Below, one piece after another: positions 43,901 through 55,406 of a stretch of 64,000 nucleotides of DNA. The notes below the pieces were generated by a model. It worked only from the letters and a program-made list of their open reading frames with translations, was not told the origin of the DNA and searched no databases. Origin of the DNA: Macrostomum hystrix (taxonomy: Eukaryota > Platyhelminthes > Macrostomidae); assembly GCA_950097015.1 (NCBI GenBank), contig CATNEN010000038.1:8070001-8134000 (forward strand). The letters run 5' to 3'. Positions within the stretch are counted from its first letter, which is position 1. Every line of letters begins with the position of its first letter. The translations under genes and the position numbers were made by a program.

Positions 43901-45140
43901 AGAGAAGACAGGTGATCTAGAGAAGACAGGTGATCTAGCGAAGATAGGTGATCCAGAGAAGACAGGTAATCTAAAGAAGACAGGTGATCTAGAGAAGACA
44001 GGTGATCTAGAGAAGACAGGTGATCTAGCGAAGATAGGTGATCCAGAGAAGACAGGTAATCTAAACAAGACAGGTGATCTAGAGAAGACAGGTGATCTAG
44101 AGAAGACAGGTGATCTAGAGAAGACAGGTGATCCAGAGAAGACAGGTAATCTAAAGAAGACAGGTGATCTAGAGAAGACAGGTGATCTAAAGAAGACAGG
44201 TGATCTAGAGAAGACAGGTGATCTAGCGAAGATAGGTGATCCAGAGAAGACAGGTAATCTAAAGAAGACAGGTGATCTAGAGAAGACAGGTGATCTAGAG
44301 AAGACAGGTGATCTAGCGAAGATAGGTGATCCAGAGAAGACAGGTAATCTAAACAAGACAGGTGATCTAGAGAAGACAGGTGATCTAGAGAAGACAGGTG
44401 ATCTAGAGAAGACAGGTGATCTAGAGAAGACAGGTGATCTAGAGAAGACAGGTGATCTAGAGAAGAAAGGTGATCTAGAGAAGACAGGTGATCTAGAGAA
44501 GACAGGTGATCTAGCGAAGATAGGTGATCCAGAGAAGACAGGTAATCTAAAGAAGACAGGTGATCTAGAGAAGACAGGTGATCTAGCGAAGATAGGTGAT
44601 CCAGAGAAGACAGGTAATCTAAAGAAGACAGGTGATCTAGAGAAGACAGGTGATCTAGAGAAGACAGGTGATCTAGCGAAGATAGGTGATCCAGAGAAGA
44701 CAGGTAATCTAAAGAAGACAGGTGATCTAGAGAAGACAGGTGATCTAGAGAAGACAGGTGATCTAGAGAAGACAGGTGATCTAGAGACGACGGGTGATCT
44801 AGAGACGACGGGTAATCTAAAGAAGACAGGTGATCTACAGAAGACAGGTGATTTAGAGAAGACAAGTAATCTAAAGAAGACAGGGGATCTAGAGAAGACA
44901 GGTGATCTACAGAAGACAGGTGATTTAGAGAAGACAAGTAATCTAAAGAAGACAGGGGATCTAGAGAAGACAGGTGATCTAGAGACGACAGGTAATCTAG
45001 AGAAGACAGGTGATCTAGAGAAGACAAGTAATCTAGAGAAGACAGGTGATCTAGAGAAGACAGGTAATCTAGAGAAGACAGGTGATCTAGAGAAGACAGG
45101 TAATCTAGAGAAGACAGGTGATCTAGAGAAGACAGGTGAC
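40925..45140. repeat. 18-bp tandem array, 4.2 kb, with higher-order structure
   Basis: About 234 units of ggtgatctagagaagaca. Variants (tagcgaagat, ccagagaaga, aatctaaaga, aatctaaaca, tagagacgac) recur in fixed strings, so longer segments have been duplicated. The string aagataggtgatccagagaa occurs more than a dozen times. It is the longest array in the window. A 1454-codon minus-strand frame of HLSSLD repeats crosses all of it, and a 1130-codon frame of SRSPVF repeats overlaps in another register. Confidence 0.95.
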
Positions 45141-45189
45141 CAGACACTAGGGTAGAGTGTGATCCGTCACTGTGACAAAAAAGTAATAA

Positions 45190-45478
45190 TTTATTACACC
45201 ACTCCAATCGGGCCAGGTGTGCAGCCGACAGCACAGCCGCAGCTATTTCGCGGCGCATCTGAAGGCTGCGCACGGCTGTTCAGTCCATGGACTGGGGGGG
45301 ACGCCACACCCACCTTCAATTATCCCAGCTAATGCTGGTACCCATCTAACAGCTGGGTGAACTGAAGCAATGCAGAGTTAAGTGTCTTGCTAGAGTACAA
45401 AAATTGTTCCAGTACAGTCGAGAATGGAACCCACGACCTTCAACTCGTGAGTCAAACGACCTGTAAACTAGGCTAGAA
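45190..45478 (-). mobile_element. tRNA-derived SINE
   Basis: Same family as 56585-56868. The middle has gttcagtccatggactgggg, ccagctaatgctggtaccca and gcagagttaagtgtcttgct. The tRNA-like head at the right end is degraded (cgtgagtcaaacgacctgta). Confidence 0.75.
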
Positions 45479-45964
45479 ACCGCCCTAAAAACCAGAAACC
45501 ATAGTTTTAAAAAATTGTTGTTTTATCTTAAGATCAACAAAATCAGCCAGTAAATGGACACCGAAGCCACTCATTTTCGACTTCAGAGTAAAAAGGCCTT
45601 TCAAGGTCTTCATAGAGGAAAGTTTAGAATAAGGCTTTATAAAAAATCTGCTAGTTTACATCGCCCTAAACGTCTTAATTTGAGGCAAAAAATGAAAATG
45701 AGAAATGCAAACAATTCATTGCAGAATGCGAAACCTTTTTATAATTTTTTAATTAAGCGGAAACAAAACTAAAAAGAAGAAATCGTAAAGGAAAAAAAAT
45801 TATAACACAATTGCACACATTAATTAAGGACTAATTTAGCCATTGAATAGAAATTTATGATCTTTATCAACTCAACAACCCATCTGGTTGCAGAGTACGA
45901 ATGGCGAGAACACAAAAGTACATATTAAGTTTTGACTTAAGGGAATATTAAGGGAATACACAGA
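45479..45964. other. AT-rich spacer, no gene called
   Basis: A 72-codon plus-strand frame (45554-45772) is rich in Lys, Asn and Arg and matches nothing I recognise. It is likely chance. Confidence 0.4.
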
Positions 45965-46995
45965 AAAAATCTTGGGATCTAACGAATATGATCCCCGATT
46001 CTTGGGATCTAACGAATATGATCCCTGATTCTTGGGATCTAACGAATATGATCCCCGATTCTTGGGATCTAACGAATATGATCCACGATTCTTGGGATCT
46101 AACGAATATGATCCACGATTCTTGGGATTTAACGAATATGATCCCCGATTCTTGGGATTTAACGAATATGATCTTCGATTCTTGGGATCTAACGAATATG
46201 ATCCCCGATTCTTGGGATCTAACGAATATGATCCACGATTCTTGGGATTTAACGAATATGATCCCCGATTCTTGGGATTTAACGAATATGATCTTCGATT
46301 CTTGGGATCTAACGAATATGATCCCCGATTCTTGGGATCTAACGAATATGATCCACGATTCTTGGGATTTAACGAATATGATCCCCGATTCTTGGGATTT
46401 AACGAATATGATCTTCGATTCTTGGGATCTAACGAATATGATCCCCGATTCTTGGGATCTAACGAATATGATCCACGATTCTTGGGATTTAACGAATATG
46501 ATCCCCGATTCTTGGGATTTAACGAATATGATCTTCGATTCTTGGGATCTAACGAATATGATCCCCGATTCTTGGGATCTAACGAATATGATCCACGATT
46601 CTTGGGATTTAACGAATATGATCCCCGATTCTTGGGATTTAACGAATATGATCTTCGATTCTTGGGATCTAACGAATATGATCCCCGATTCTTGGGATCT
46701 AACGAATATGATCCACGATTCTTGGGATTTAACGAATATGATCCCCGATTCTTGGGATTTAACGAATATGATCTTCGATTCTTGGGATCTAACGAATATG
46801 ATCCCCGATTCTTGGGATCTAACGAATATAATCCCCGATTCTTGGGATCTAACGAATATGATCCCCGATTCTTGGGATCTAACGAATATGATCTTCGATT
46901 CTTGGGATCTAAAGAATATGATCTTCAATTCCTGGAATCTAACGAATATGATCCCCGATTCTTGGGATCTAACGAATATGATCCCCGATTCTAAC
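45965..46995. repeat. 30-bp array organised as 120-bp higher-order repeats
   Basis: Unit core ttcttgggatctaacgaata followed by tgatcccc. From about 46080 to 46800 four variant units (cccc; cac with ggattt; cccc with ggattt; cttc) repeat in strict order about six times, a 120-bp higher-order repeat. The flanks are monomeric. Confidence 0.94.
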
Positions 46996-47104
46996 GAGCA
47001 TTATCCCAGATTCATGTGATCAAACTAGGATCCAAGAGTTTAGCTTAGACCAGGCAGTGCTGAATGCGTCTGAGCAGGACTTCAGGATACGGAGGTCTCT
47101 GAGT

Positions 47105-48583
47105 TCATAGCTCGCCCGAGTCGTGCAAGCCGCCAGCTGACGGGCCGCCCGGCATGACGAAGGCCGGCCGGTCAACCGTCGGTGCTCGACCGAGAGAGCC
47201 GGCCTCGCCAGGCTTTAAGTAGATGCCCTCGACCGCCTGCCAGAAGCTGCCGCTGCGAGTACCGTCGGACACGGCGCTGACCTCGGCCTGCCCGGCTATC
47301 GGCCTGCCGAACCTGTCCCCGGCCACGTGAAGGAAGCGCTCCGTGACGCTGTGGCGCAGGCGAACTCGCTCGGAGCGCAGCCACAGACCCGCAACGCTGC
47401 CTTCAGAGCAAACCAGAGTCCAGTCGTCGCCGCGATCGCCACCTTCACCATTGGAGTCACCGAAGGCAGAAACCTGCGCGACGTTTGAATTATTGGAGTG
47501 TTGCTGTGCTCATCTGAGAATCTTGGAGTGCTCGTCTGAGAATCTTGGAGTGCTCGTCTGAGAATCTTGGAGTGCTCATCTGAGAATCTTGGAGTGCTCA
47601 TCTGAGAATCTTGGAGTGCTCATCTGAGAATCTTGGAGTGCTCGTCTGAGAATCTTGGAATGCCCGTCTGAGAATCTTGGAATGCTCGTCTGAGAATATT
47701 GGAGTGCTCATCTGAGAATCTTGGAGTGCTCATCTGAGAATCTTGGAGTGCTCATCTGAGAATCTTGGAGTGCTCATCTGAGAATCTTGGAGTGCTCATC
47801 TGAGAATCTTGGAGTGCTCGTCTGAGAATCTTGGAATGCTCATCTGAGAATCTTGGAGTGCTCATCTGAGAATCTTGGAGTGCTCATCTGAGAATCTTGG
47901 AGTGCTCGTCTGAGAATCTTGGAATGCCCGTCTGAGAATCTTGGAATGCTCGTCTGAGAATATTGGAGTGCTCATCTGAGAATCTTGGAGTGCTCATCTG
48001 AGAATCTTGGAGTGCTCGTCTGAGAATCTTGGAATGCCCGTCTGAGAATCTTGGAATGCTCGTCTGAGAATATTGGAGTGCTCGTCTGAGAATATTGGAG
48101 TGCTCATCTGAGAATCTTGGAATGCTCGTCTGAGAATATTGGAGTGCTAACTTGAGAATCTTGGAGTGCTCGTCTGAGAATCTTGGAGTGCTCGTCTGAG
48201 AATCTTGGAGTGCTCATCTGAGAATCATGGACTGCTCAATTCAGCTGTTGATTTTAAGCAGTTCAATTGAATTATCACCTCCTGCTCATGTGTGATCGGC
48301 GAGCTGTACAGGTGGCTGTGCAGGTTGCGGCCAGTGCCCAGGTGAGTCAGCCGCAGCGTATGGCCGCACCTGACAGGCTCACCGCGTCGACATTCATCGC
48401 CGGTAGCCGGACCGCGCACGCGCCAGTACGAGTTGGCGTCGTCGCTGGCCTCAACTCCGGTGACAGACTGCTGGCCTGAGCCGCTACCGTAGCGCACCTC
48501 GTGTGAGTGGAGGCGAACCTTGTGGGCCACATTTAACAGCTTCAATACCGAGCCGCAGGTAACATACTCGTACAGTTCCCCAC
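47105..48583 (-). CDS. SDF2: SDF2-like MIR-domain ER protein, two 3' exons (5' end not found)
   Basis: Exons are 48583-48279 and 47473-47105, phase 0. Stromal cell-derived factor 2 proteins are ER-lumen partners of Hsp40/BiP in protein quality control. The first exon encodes VTCGSVLKLLN, KVRLHSHEVRYGSGSGQQSV, NSYWRVRG and IRLTH-type RLTHLGTGRNLHSH, nearly identical to vertebrate SDF2. The second encodes VSAFGD, DDWTLVC, FGRPIAGQAEVSAV and FWQAVEGIYLKP. It ends GGLHDSGEL, close to an ER-retention-type HxEL but not the exact form. A signal-peptide exon is needed upstream of the ctgtacag acceptor and was not identified. The in-frame ATG at 48716 gives no convincing signal peptide. Confidence 0.9.
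47510..48240. repeat. 22-bp tandem array in the SDF2 intron
   Basis: About 33 copies of a unit with core gaatcttggagtgctcatct, with cgtct, aatgccc and atattgg variants in recurring order. It fills the intron almost from acceptor to donor. Confidence 0.94.
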
Positions 48584-50878
48584 CTGTACAGTTGGCGGTA
48601 GCAGTAAGAAATAAAAAGTTGTTTAATATAAGATTGTAATTATAGTAATGCTGCTTGCTACTCACAGTAGAGTATACAGAGAAATTAGAATAGTTCAAAA
48701 TGTTTCTTTTCTGCATTGAAACTTGAAATAACTTTTTTATTACTAGGCCTACTCGGCTACTCTTATCCAGGTAAAATTAAATGCAAATGTAAAAAGTACA
48801 AATAAAAAAATTACCCAGTACCTAAGATTAAGTAAAATTTTGGTTGTATTGCTGCCATCAGTTCCAAGCTATTTTAATAGCTAATAATTCATTAAAAACT
48901 TTATAGCTAGTTCCTTTGAACACAATAGTTAAAATTTATAGGCCTAGCTAGTTGTAGTTCTGTAATATATACTTTGTAGAAAAAACATGCTCAGCTAGCA
49001 CAAGCATTACAAATGTCTAAAAAACATTATTGTTCCATGTGCAATAATTATGTACAGACTATAGTTAACAATAAGATTACACTACATCTAGCTACACAAA
49101 ACAGGAAAACATAAAAGCATTTACATAACTTAATTAGACTAGTATTGCATTGTAAAAATATTGTTCAATCTGTCAGTTTCGAAATTTAGTAAAGGGCCTA
49201 TATTGCTAAACATTGCTCTGCCTGCTCTATTAAGTGTTATATTTGAGGTGGCTTTGTTATACTTATAGCTAAATATGTAAATGTTTCCACTAGCATAGCT
49301 ATTAGACCTACAGAAAGTAAATGTGTTCCTACAGTTCACACCCTACGCTCGCATCGACCATCTCAGCCCTGGACGGCAAAAAATGTTATAATTAAACCTT
49401 GTTCCATAATTCATAATTCAAATTCATATTCATACTCATGACTCAATACAAAAAAAGATTTCGTTTCTGCAAACCTTTAACTGGAGCTGTAGAACATAAA
49501 AATGTTATGTACAGAAGTGACAGATATAGCAAATCTCTCATTTTTAACGCAAACAGAGTGAATAACAAAATCCTTATGCCAGAATTTCGATTGCAATACT
49601 ATATTTTGTTTATTAATTCGGGCAAAAAATAATTTACGATATTGCTTGTATTTCTATGTAAGACACAGCAGGTTTAATGCCTAAAACAAGACTGATTTCG
49701 GTTGATGAAAAAGAACGATTTATAAATTCTCGCAAAAATACGTAAATTATTACAATTTATTTTTTTAAAAACAATGCAGACGCTTTGCAGAGAAACTGAT
49801 CTTCAAAAAAATATAACAACAAATACATATTTTTTCCCTAAAAGTTTCATTTTGCATTACATATATTTGCTTGCTAAATACAAGTGTAGCTAAAAATGTG
49901 AAAAATAAATGCAATAGGTAATTTACAAGTCTAAGCGTAAATTTCGTGCATGGCAAATTGTCCAATAAATTCTGTAATTAAATTATGTTGACATATTAGT
50001 TGTATCAATATTTATCGCTTTTAATTAAATGCAGATTTAAATAATGTAGATCGGATTTTATGCAACTTTTTTACCTCAATTTTTTCACTATCATGTGTAC
50101 ATTATTTCGTTATATAACTGCCGGTATTTAAAGGTATTTAAAACGAATCATTACTAAATTTAAAGTTATATGCGATGTTTTCATCATCTAATCACCTGCA
50201 AATAAGCAAACCCAAAAATATAGTTTCTTTGGGTAACTAGAACCTCAACACCATTCATTTTTACATATACAGTTCAAGTACAAGTTCTTTTGCCGGTTAA
50301 ACGTGCTAATTTGATTTGATAGCTTGATATATATCGAGAACAGTTAACGCTTTTATTTTTTTCCTTTAAATTAGAATTCACTTTTCTATTTGTGCAGATA
50401 GATATAGCATGGCTCGAAGATCGCTTGCACTATGCAGCATTTTGAGCATTTTATGTTAAACATCGATCCTTGTTGTTACAGAGATGCCGCCGATCTTCTA
50501 CGTTAGAATACACACGAGTACAAAGAACGCATCTAAGGATCCTTAGATATACATGCAGTATATGGTACATGTAAAGTAATTAAAATTAAAAAGGGCAAAC
50601 AGATATCGATTTCTTATTAGTAACTACGTAAATGAAATAGCTAAACAAACCGCGACATCTCAACTAAAAACAGCTATGAGAGCGTCCAATTACTATAGCT
50701 AATTAGTTTGGCTACTTGTTTGCTTAACAAAATTACGTGTGCAACTGTGCGTTAATACAGTAAAATTTCCGAACGTCAAAATTGCACACATGTATTAGTA
50801 TGCACTCGCGACCAATCTACAGGGAAATGTACGTCGTTCAGAATTCAGAATCAGAATTCAAGGTAACTCTCTCCGGAT
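48584..50878. other. AT-rich region without recognisable genes
   Basis: 2.3 kb of AT-rich, non-repetitive sequence. It must contain the SDF2 5' exon and promoter and the 3' UTR of the next gene, but neither can be placed. Small ORFs (for example 49438-49632) look like chance frames. Confidence 0.4.
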
Positions 50879-51709
50879 TCATAGGTCAGTACTCATGCCG
50901 TTGTGGCTCTGCCTGGGTACCTCAGCTAGATTCCCGTCCGCCTCCAGAGGGCAGCTTTTGACGAAAACAATCTCGTCAACATCCGATACAGATGATTGGT
51001 CGTCCACGACAGCCACGTCAACATCGCTCTCTATGAAGATCTCCGGCAAGAAGCAGCCGTAACTGTGCCGCTTCACTTTGATGCCTCCAGCGGCAGCCAA
51101 TTGGCTCGACTCTGGCGGTGGCGGCGTTGGTGACAGCGGCTGCGGTGACGCGCAGCGAGCCTCCTGTATCTTCGGTTGAGCCAACAGTTGAAGGCTGCCA
51201 CCGCCTTCGTGAGAGCCAGCAATCGGTGTGGGCGAAGGCGACCTGCTGCGGCAGAAGCCGTAGCTTAAACTGGACGAGTGCGAGCTCACAAGTCGCATGC
51301 CTTGCATCTTCTGCGATGTGCTCAGGCCGCCACTGCCTGGCGCGCAGTGCGCACCGCTGCCAGAGCCAGCGCCACCTCTCGTGGTCTGCAGCATGCTGAT
51401 GAAGCGCAGAATCTTCTCCTTCCTCGTGCGACGTTGAACAGTTTGAATCTCTTTCAGGTAGAGCGAGATGTTGTTGTCCATACGATTCTTGCGGACATAC
51501 GAGGCAATCAGCAGGACGATGGAGAAGCCCCAAATGAAGACGACAGCAACGACGTAGAGAACCGCTCCACTGTGGTCGCTGCGGGCATCGGGACCGGTGC
51601 TCCCCCCGGCGGCCGGGTCCAGCTCAGCGATGAAGTAGCTGTCGTTCAGCTTGCGAATGTGCAGGCTGAGCGGGCCACTCGGCATCTGATAGCGATGACG
51701 GAATTTCAT
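50879..51709 (-). CDS. Single-pass membrane protein, possibly KCNE-like
   Basis: 276 aa from ATG 51709, which sits one base inside an exon that begins at a strong acceptor (tttttttccag). The short N-terminal part has a sequon at Asn22 (NDS). One transmembrane helix lies near residues 49-72 (YVVAVVFIWGFSIVLLIASY), followed by a basic juxtamembrane stretch and SLYLKEIQTVQRRTRKEK. The long cytoplasmic tail is Ser/Pro/Gly-rich and ends GMSTDL. A single helix followed by a charged segment with a YL/YI motif recalls KCNE potassium-channel beta subunits, but no diagnostic residue is certain. The tail is far longer than in vertebrate KCNEs. The structure is well supported, the family name is not. Confidence 0.6.
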   Translation of the reverse strand: MKFRHRYQMPSGPLSLHIRKLNDSYFIAELDPAAGGSTGPDARSDHSGAVLYVVAVVFIWGFSIVLLIASYVRKNRMDNNISLYLKEIQTVQRRTRKEKILRFISMLQTTRGGAGSGSGAHCAPGSGGLSTSQKMQGMRLVSSHSSSLSYGFCRSRSPSPTPIAGSHEGGGSLQLLAQPKIQEARCASPQPLSPTPPPPESSQLAAAGGIKVKRHSYGCFLPEIFIESDVDVAVVDDQSSVSDVDEIVFVKSCPLEADGNLAEVPRQSHNGMSTDL

Positions 51710-52401
51710 GCTGGAAAAAAACTGGCACTACAATAATTTGCGAGCCGACAAGGGAGAAGCTTGGCTTTGCTCCGCGCACCTCAAGCGACGAGCAGCAAGA
51801 TTCTGCACAAGGTTGGCTTCTCATAAAGACTCCGTGACTGCCCGCAGCCTCTCTATCCCTCGCCATTTTCTCTTCCCCATGAACAAAATCTGACCACATT
51901 TTAGGAGGTTGCCGTCATTAGCCGAGCTCATTCAAAATTCCCGCTAGCAGGGGAGAACACACAAACTCACTTCTCTCTCAACCAGCCAGTCCGAATCGGC
52001 ATCTGCTCACCCAGCCTTTCTCATTTCCTAGTTAGACAGCTCGAATATCTCCTTAGTCCCTCATCTTTGAGTACCTCCCGAATCCTTGCTCGTCTCTTAG
52101 GGAAGTCCTGTTCTTGAGTTTGCCCGCCCGCACACAGTGGAGATACGCCCTTCGCTTTGAGTGTCCGCATATGCATGCAGCAGTTCTCTCGTCATGCCAC
52201 TTCTTGTAGATGATGCAGCTTTATAAGTGTTTGAAAACTAGAAATTATTCTATTCAAATAGTTACAAATTAGTTGCTTATAAAGAGTAAAGTATGAGGAA
52301 CACACTGACACCATGCATTTGTTTTATTGAAGCATGCTGATCCGTATCTAAAGCGTTTATTTTTCAAATGTTCAAATGTTCATTAGCAGCCTTATAAACT
52401 G
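51710..52401. other. Spacer between two membrane-protein genes
   Basis: No coding sequence recognised. Minus-strand AATAAA hexamers near 52320 and 52357 are suitable polyadenylation signals for the gene ending at 52402. Confidence 0.4.
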
Positions 52402-53150
52402 TCACTCGGTGCCGCCATACGTCTTTTGACTTTCGAGCAAGCTTGCCTGCCTTCTGCGTCTGAAAATGACAGTATAATGTTGTTGTAGTCAGGTTCGCTT
52501 CAAGCCCGCTTTTCAAAGTGCTTAATTGGATGGGTAATAAACGCCGAAAGCGTAGAAAGACCTTACACACGAAATGTAAGAAAATTAAGATAAGAAAAAA
52601 AAGAAAAAAGTTGTTACTTGAAATACCCCCATGGTCGTTCTGGTCGTTAATGAGACAGCACGCACCTGACACGCAACACAACACCAATTAACGCTGCCAT
52701 GGACGCCAGGCAGATGACAATGACGCCAACCCAGATACCGACTGCAGAGGAGGACATTCGGGAGTAGGCGAACTTGATCCCCGATCCGGTGCCATTTGAA
52801 ATGACAGGCGCCGGCGAGGACGCGCCTAATAGGACATGTTCCAGGAGTTTACCAGAGATATCAATCGGTTGGGACAAAACCGACTGCCGATCCGCCATCA
52901 CCAGCTCTTTCAGCGTGGCAGGGGTCGCCGCGTCTACTGGAATGATGATGGGAGGTACACGTAAGAGACCACGCTATTTTTCGAGCTAGGGTGGTCTTTC
53001 TACCATTGACTAAAATGGAAATAGTCTGCGCAACTCACAGGCCAAAAAGAGGCACAATGAGACAAACGAAATTTAAACATAAAACCAACCTGCAGACAGC
53101 AGAAATAGGGAGGCCAGTAATGCACAGCAGAGTGATGACATCGGTGACAT
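52402..53150 (-). CDS. Small type I membrane protein, 129 aa (3 exons), unknown family
   Basis: Exons are 53150-53090, 52936-52666 and 52459-52402, with phases 1 and 2, all with GT-AG ends (ctgcag/gttggt, attccag, gtcag/gtgcgt, attttcag). Exon 1 encodes a textbook signal peptide (SSLCCALLASLFLLSA). Exon 2 encodes a 60-residue ectodomain with one sequon (NGT at 68) and no cysteines, then one transmembrane helix near 84-108 (GIWVGVIVICLASMAALIGV). Exon 3 completes a basic stop-transfer RVRRRRQ and a 17-residue tail ending YGGTE. Two AATAAA hexamers follow within 85 nt. The three exons join in frame without adjustment, which is strong evidence for the model. I recognise no family, and a receptor-accessory or adhesion role would be a guess. 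Confidence 0.7.
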
Positions 53151-53924
53151 GAAGGCTATCAAAAGAATCTGCCAGAAATAACACTGCAAAACAACAGAAT
53201 TGAGTTACGAGCGAGCTAAAATTGCGAATGGCTTTATCGTTTATAAACGGACTGAAACACTGAAAGACTAATGTAGCTAACTGATCAATGTTGCCACTAT
53301 GAGCCGTATCGATTTTATACGATCCTGCACACCAACTCACGCTCGCGTGCTCAGGCAATGCAAGGTGGCATTTTCAGCTACAGCAAACTAGAATCTCAAA
53401 TGCAAGCAAAAGTAGGAATAACTCAGCAAATTTGTTACATTTAGCGTAAAGGAATTTTAAAAAATACACGTTAATTGCGATCGTCAAATCTACTAAGAGT
53501 ATAGTCAAAGTTCTATGTAAAGAGATAAAAACTGTTAAATTATTATTAGACTTATTATTATAAAAAAGCGCTAGCAACTGTTGAACATTCATTAATGAGA
53601 GGCCAAAAGAGTCGTGCACGGTTTTACCTGGCTTTACCTGGCCCAGGCTTTACCTGGGCGGCCTCTTCGTCAAATGCAATAATTAAAGGCTTTAAGTGAT
53701 AAATAAAATATAAACGAGATTATCAGGGCACTGCTCAGCGTCAGGCCTCTCATTAATGGCCTCTCATGATAAATGGTCAACAGTTGTTAGCGCATTTTTA
53801 ATATAAAAATTCGTAGACACTAGCAACTTTTGGCCACCTTCGGGAAGCAGAAATGTTGTTAATCCGTCCAGTATATACCTTTTAGCAGCTGTATTTTTAT
53901 GCTTTTTTAAGCTACAATGATCCC
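53151..53924. other. Spacer with short ggctttacctgg repeat
   Basis: No gene called. Three copies of ggctttacctgg at about 53626-53660, and a direct repeat of gcctctcat(t/g)a around 53740-53770. Confidence 0.4.
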
Positions 53925-55070
53925 CAGTTGACAATGATTACCCTGACCATTGACCATGGCAATGACAATGATTACCCAGTTGACAATGATCACCAAGTTG
54001 ACTGTGATCCCCCAGTTGACAGTGATCCCCCAGTTGACAATGATCCCCCCAGTTGACAATGATCCCCCAGTTGACAATGATCCCCCAGTTGACAATGATC
54101 CCCCCAGTTGACAGTGATCACCCAGTTGACAATGATCCCCCAGTTGACAATGATCCCCCAGTTGACAATGATCCCCCAGTTGACAATGATCCCCCAGTTG
54201 ACAATGATTACCCAGTTGACAATGATTACCCAGTTGACAATGATCCCCCAGTTGACAATGATTACCCAGTTGACGATGATTACCCAGTTGACAATGATCC
54301 CCCAGTTGACAATGATTATCCAGTTGACAATGATCCCCCAGTTGACAATGATTACCCAGTTGACAATGATCCCCCAGTTGACAATGATTACCCAGTTGAC
54401 AATGATCCCCCAGTTGACAATGATTACCCAGTTGACAATGATCCCCCAGTTGACAATGATTACCCAGTTGACAATGATCACCAAGTTGACTGTGATCCCC
54501 CAGTTGACAGTGATCCCCCAGTTGACAATGATCACCCAGTTGACAATTATCACCAAGTTGACAATGATCACCAAGTTGACAGTGATCACACCAGTTGACA
54601 ATGATCACCAAGTTGACAATGATCCCCCCAGTTGACAATGATCCCCCAGTTGACAATGATTACCCAGTTGACAATGATCCCCCAGTTGACAATGATTACC
54701 CAGTTGACAATGATCACCAAGTTGACTGTGATCCCCCAGTTGACAGTGATCCCCCAGTTGACAATGATCACCCAGTTGACAATTATCACCAAGTTGACAA
54801 TGATCACCAAGTTGACAGTGATCACACCAGTTGACAATGATCACCAAGTTGACAATGATCCCCCCAGTTGACAATGATCCCCCCAGTTGACAATGATCCC
54901 CCCAGTTGACAGTGATCACCCAGTTGACAATTATCACCAAGTTGACAATGATCACCAAGTTGACAATGATCCCCCAGTTGACAATTATCCCCCATTTGAT
55001 GATGACTCCCCAGTTGACGATGATCCCCCAGTTGACCATGATCACCCATTTGATGATGATCCCTAGTTGA
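53925..55070. repeat. 18-bp tandem array with a long internal duplication
   Basis: About 60 units of caatgatcccccagttga. A stretch of about 170 bp with a distinctive variant order (caccaagttgactgtgat ... gacagtgatcacacc) occurs twice, around 54452-54625 and 54692-54866. All long ORFs here are repeat artefacts. Confidence 0.94.
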
Positions 55071-55406
55071 CAATGTTTCTCAGTTGAAATTTTATATTAG
55101 CTGCTTTTGTAGAAAATTAAAAAGAACAACATAAAATGAATATAGGCAAAATATTTATCATACAAATATATATCATTGTGACTTTATAAGATAACAAAAT
55201 CTAAATGTAGAGAATTCGATTCAATGACAAAAGAAAATTTTTGCCATGATTCCCTTTATTTTCAAAATAAAATAAAAAAATTGCTTTGCATCCATGACTA
55301 CGGACTGACAATTAGTTTAAATATTTGACGCAGTGAAGAGTCGAACCAGGGACGCTTCTCCTAGCCTAGCCTAACCTATTCCTAGTGCCTACACATCTTT
55401 GGAGCT

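Noticed and set aside
40909-45273. Giant 1454-codon repeat protein (HLSSLD)n
   Set aside because: The unit is 18 bp, so all frames without a stop in one unit stay open. Another register is open for over 1100 codons, and the putative start lies in a SINE. No flanking non-repeat coding sequence exists.
45554-45772. 72-codon Lys/Asn/Arg-rich ORF
   Set aside because: AT-driven composition typical of chance frames in AT-rich spacers.
45948-47019. Long ORFs with 10-residue repeats on both strands
   Set aside because: The 30-bp period keeps frames open. Third-base and amino-acid variation follow the DNA unit, not selection on a protein.
53035-53358. 107-codon minus-strand ORF with hydrophobic stretches
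   Set aside because: It overlaps, in another frame, the signal-peptide exon at 53090-53150 that joins in phase to downstream exons. The longer frame has no such support.
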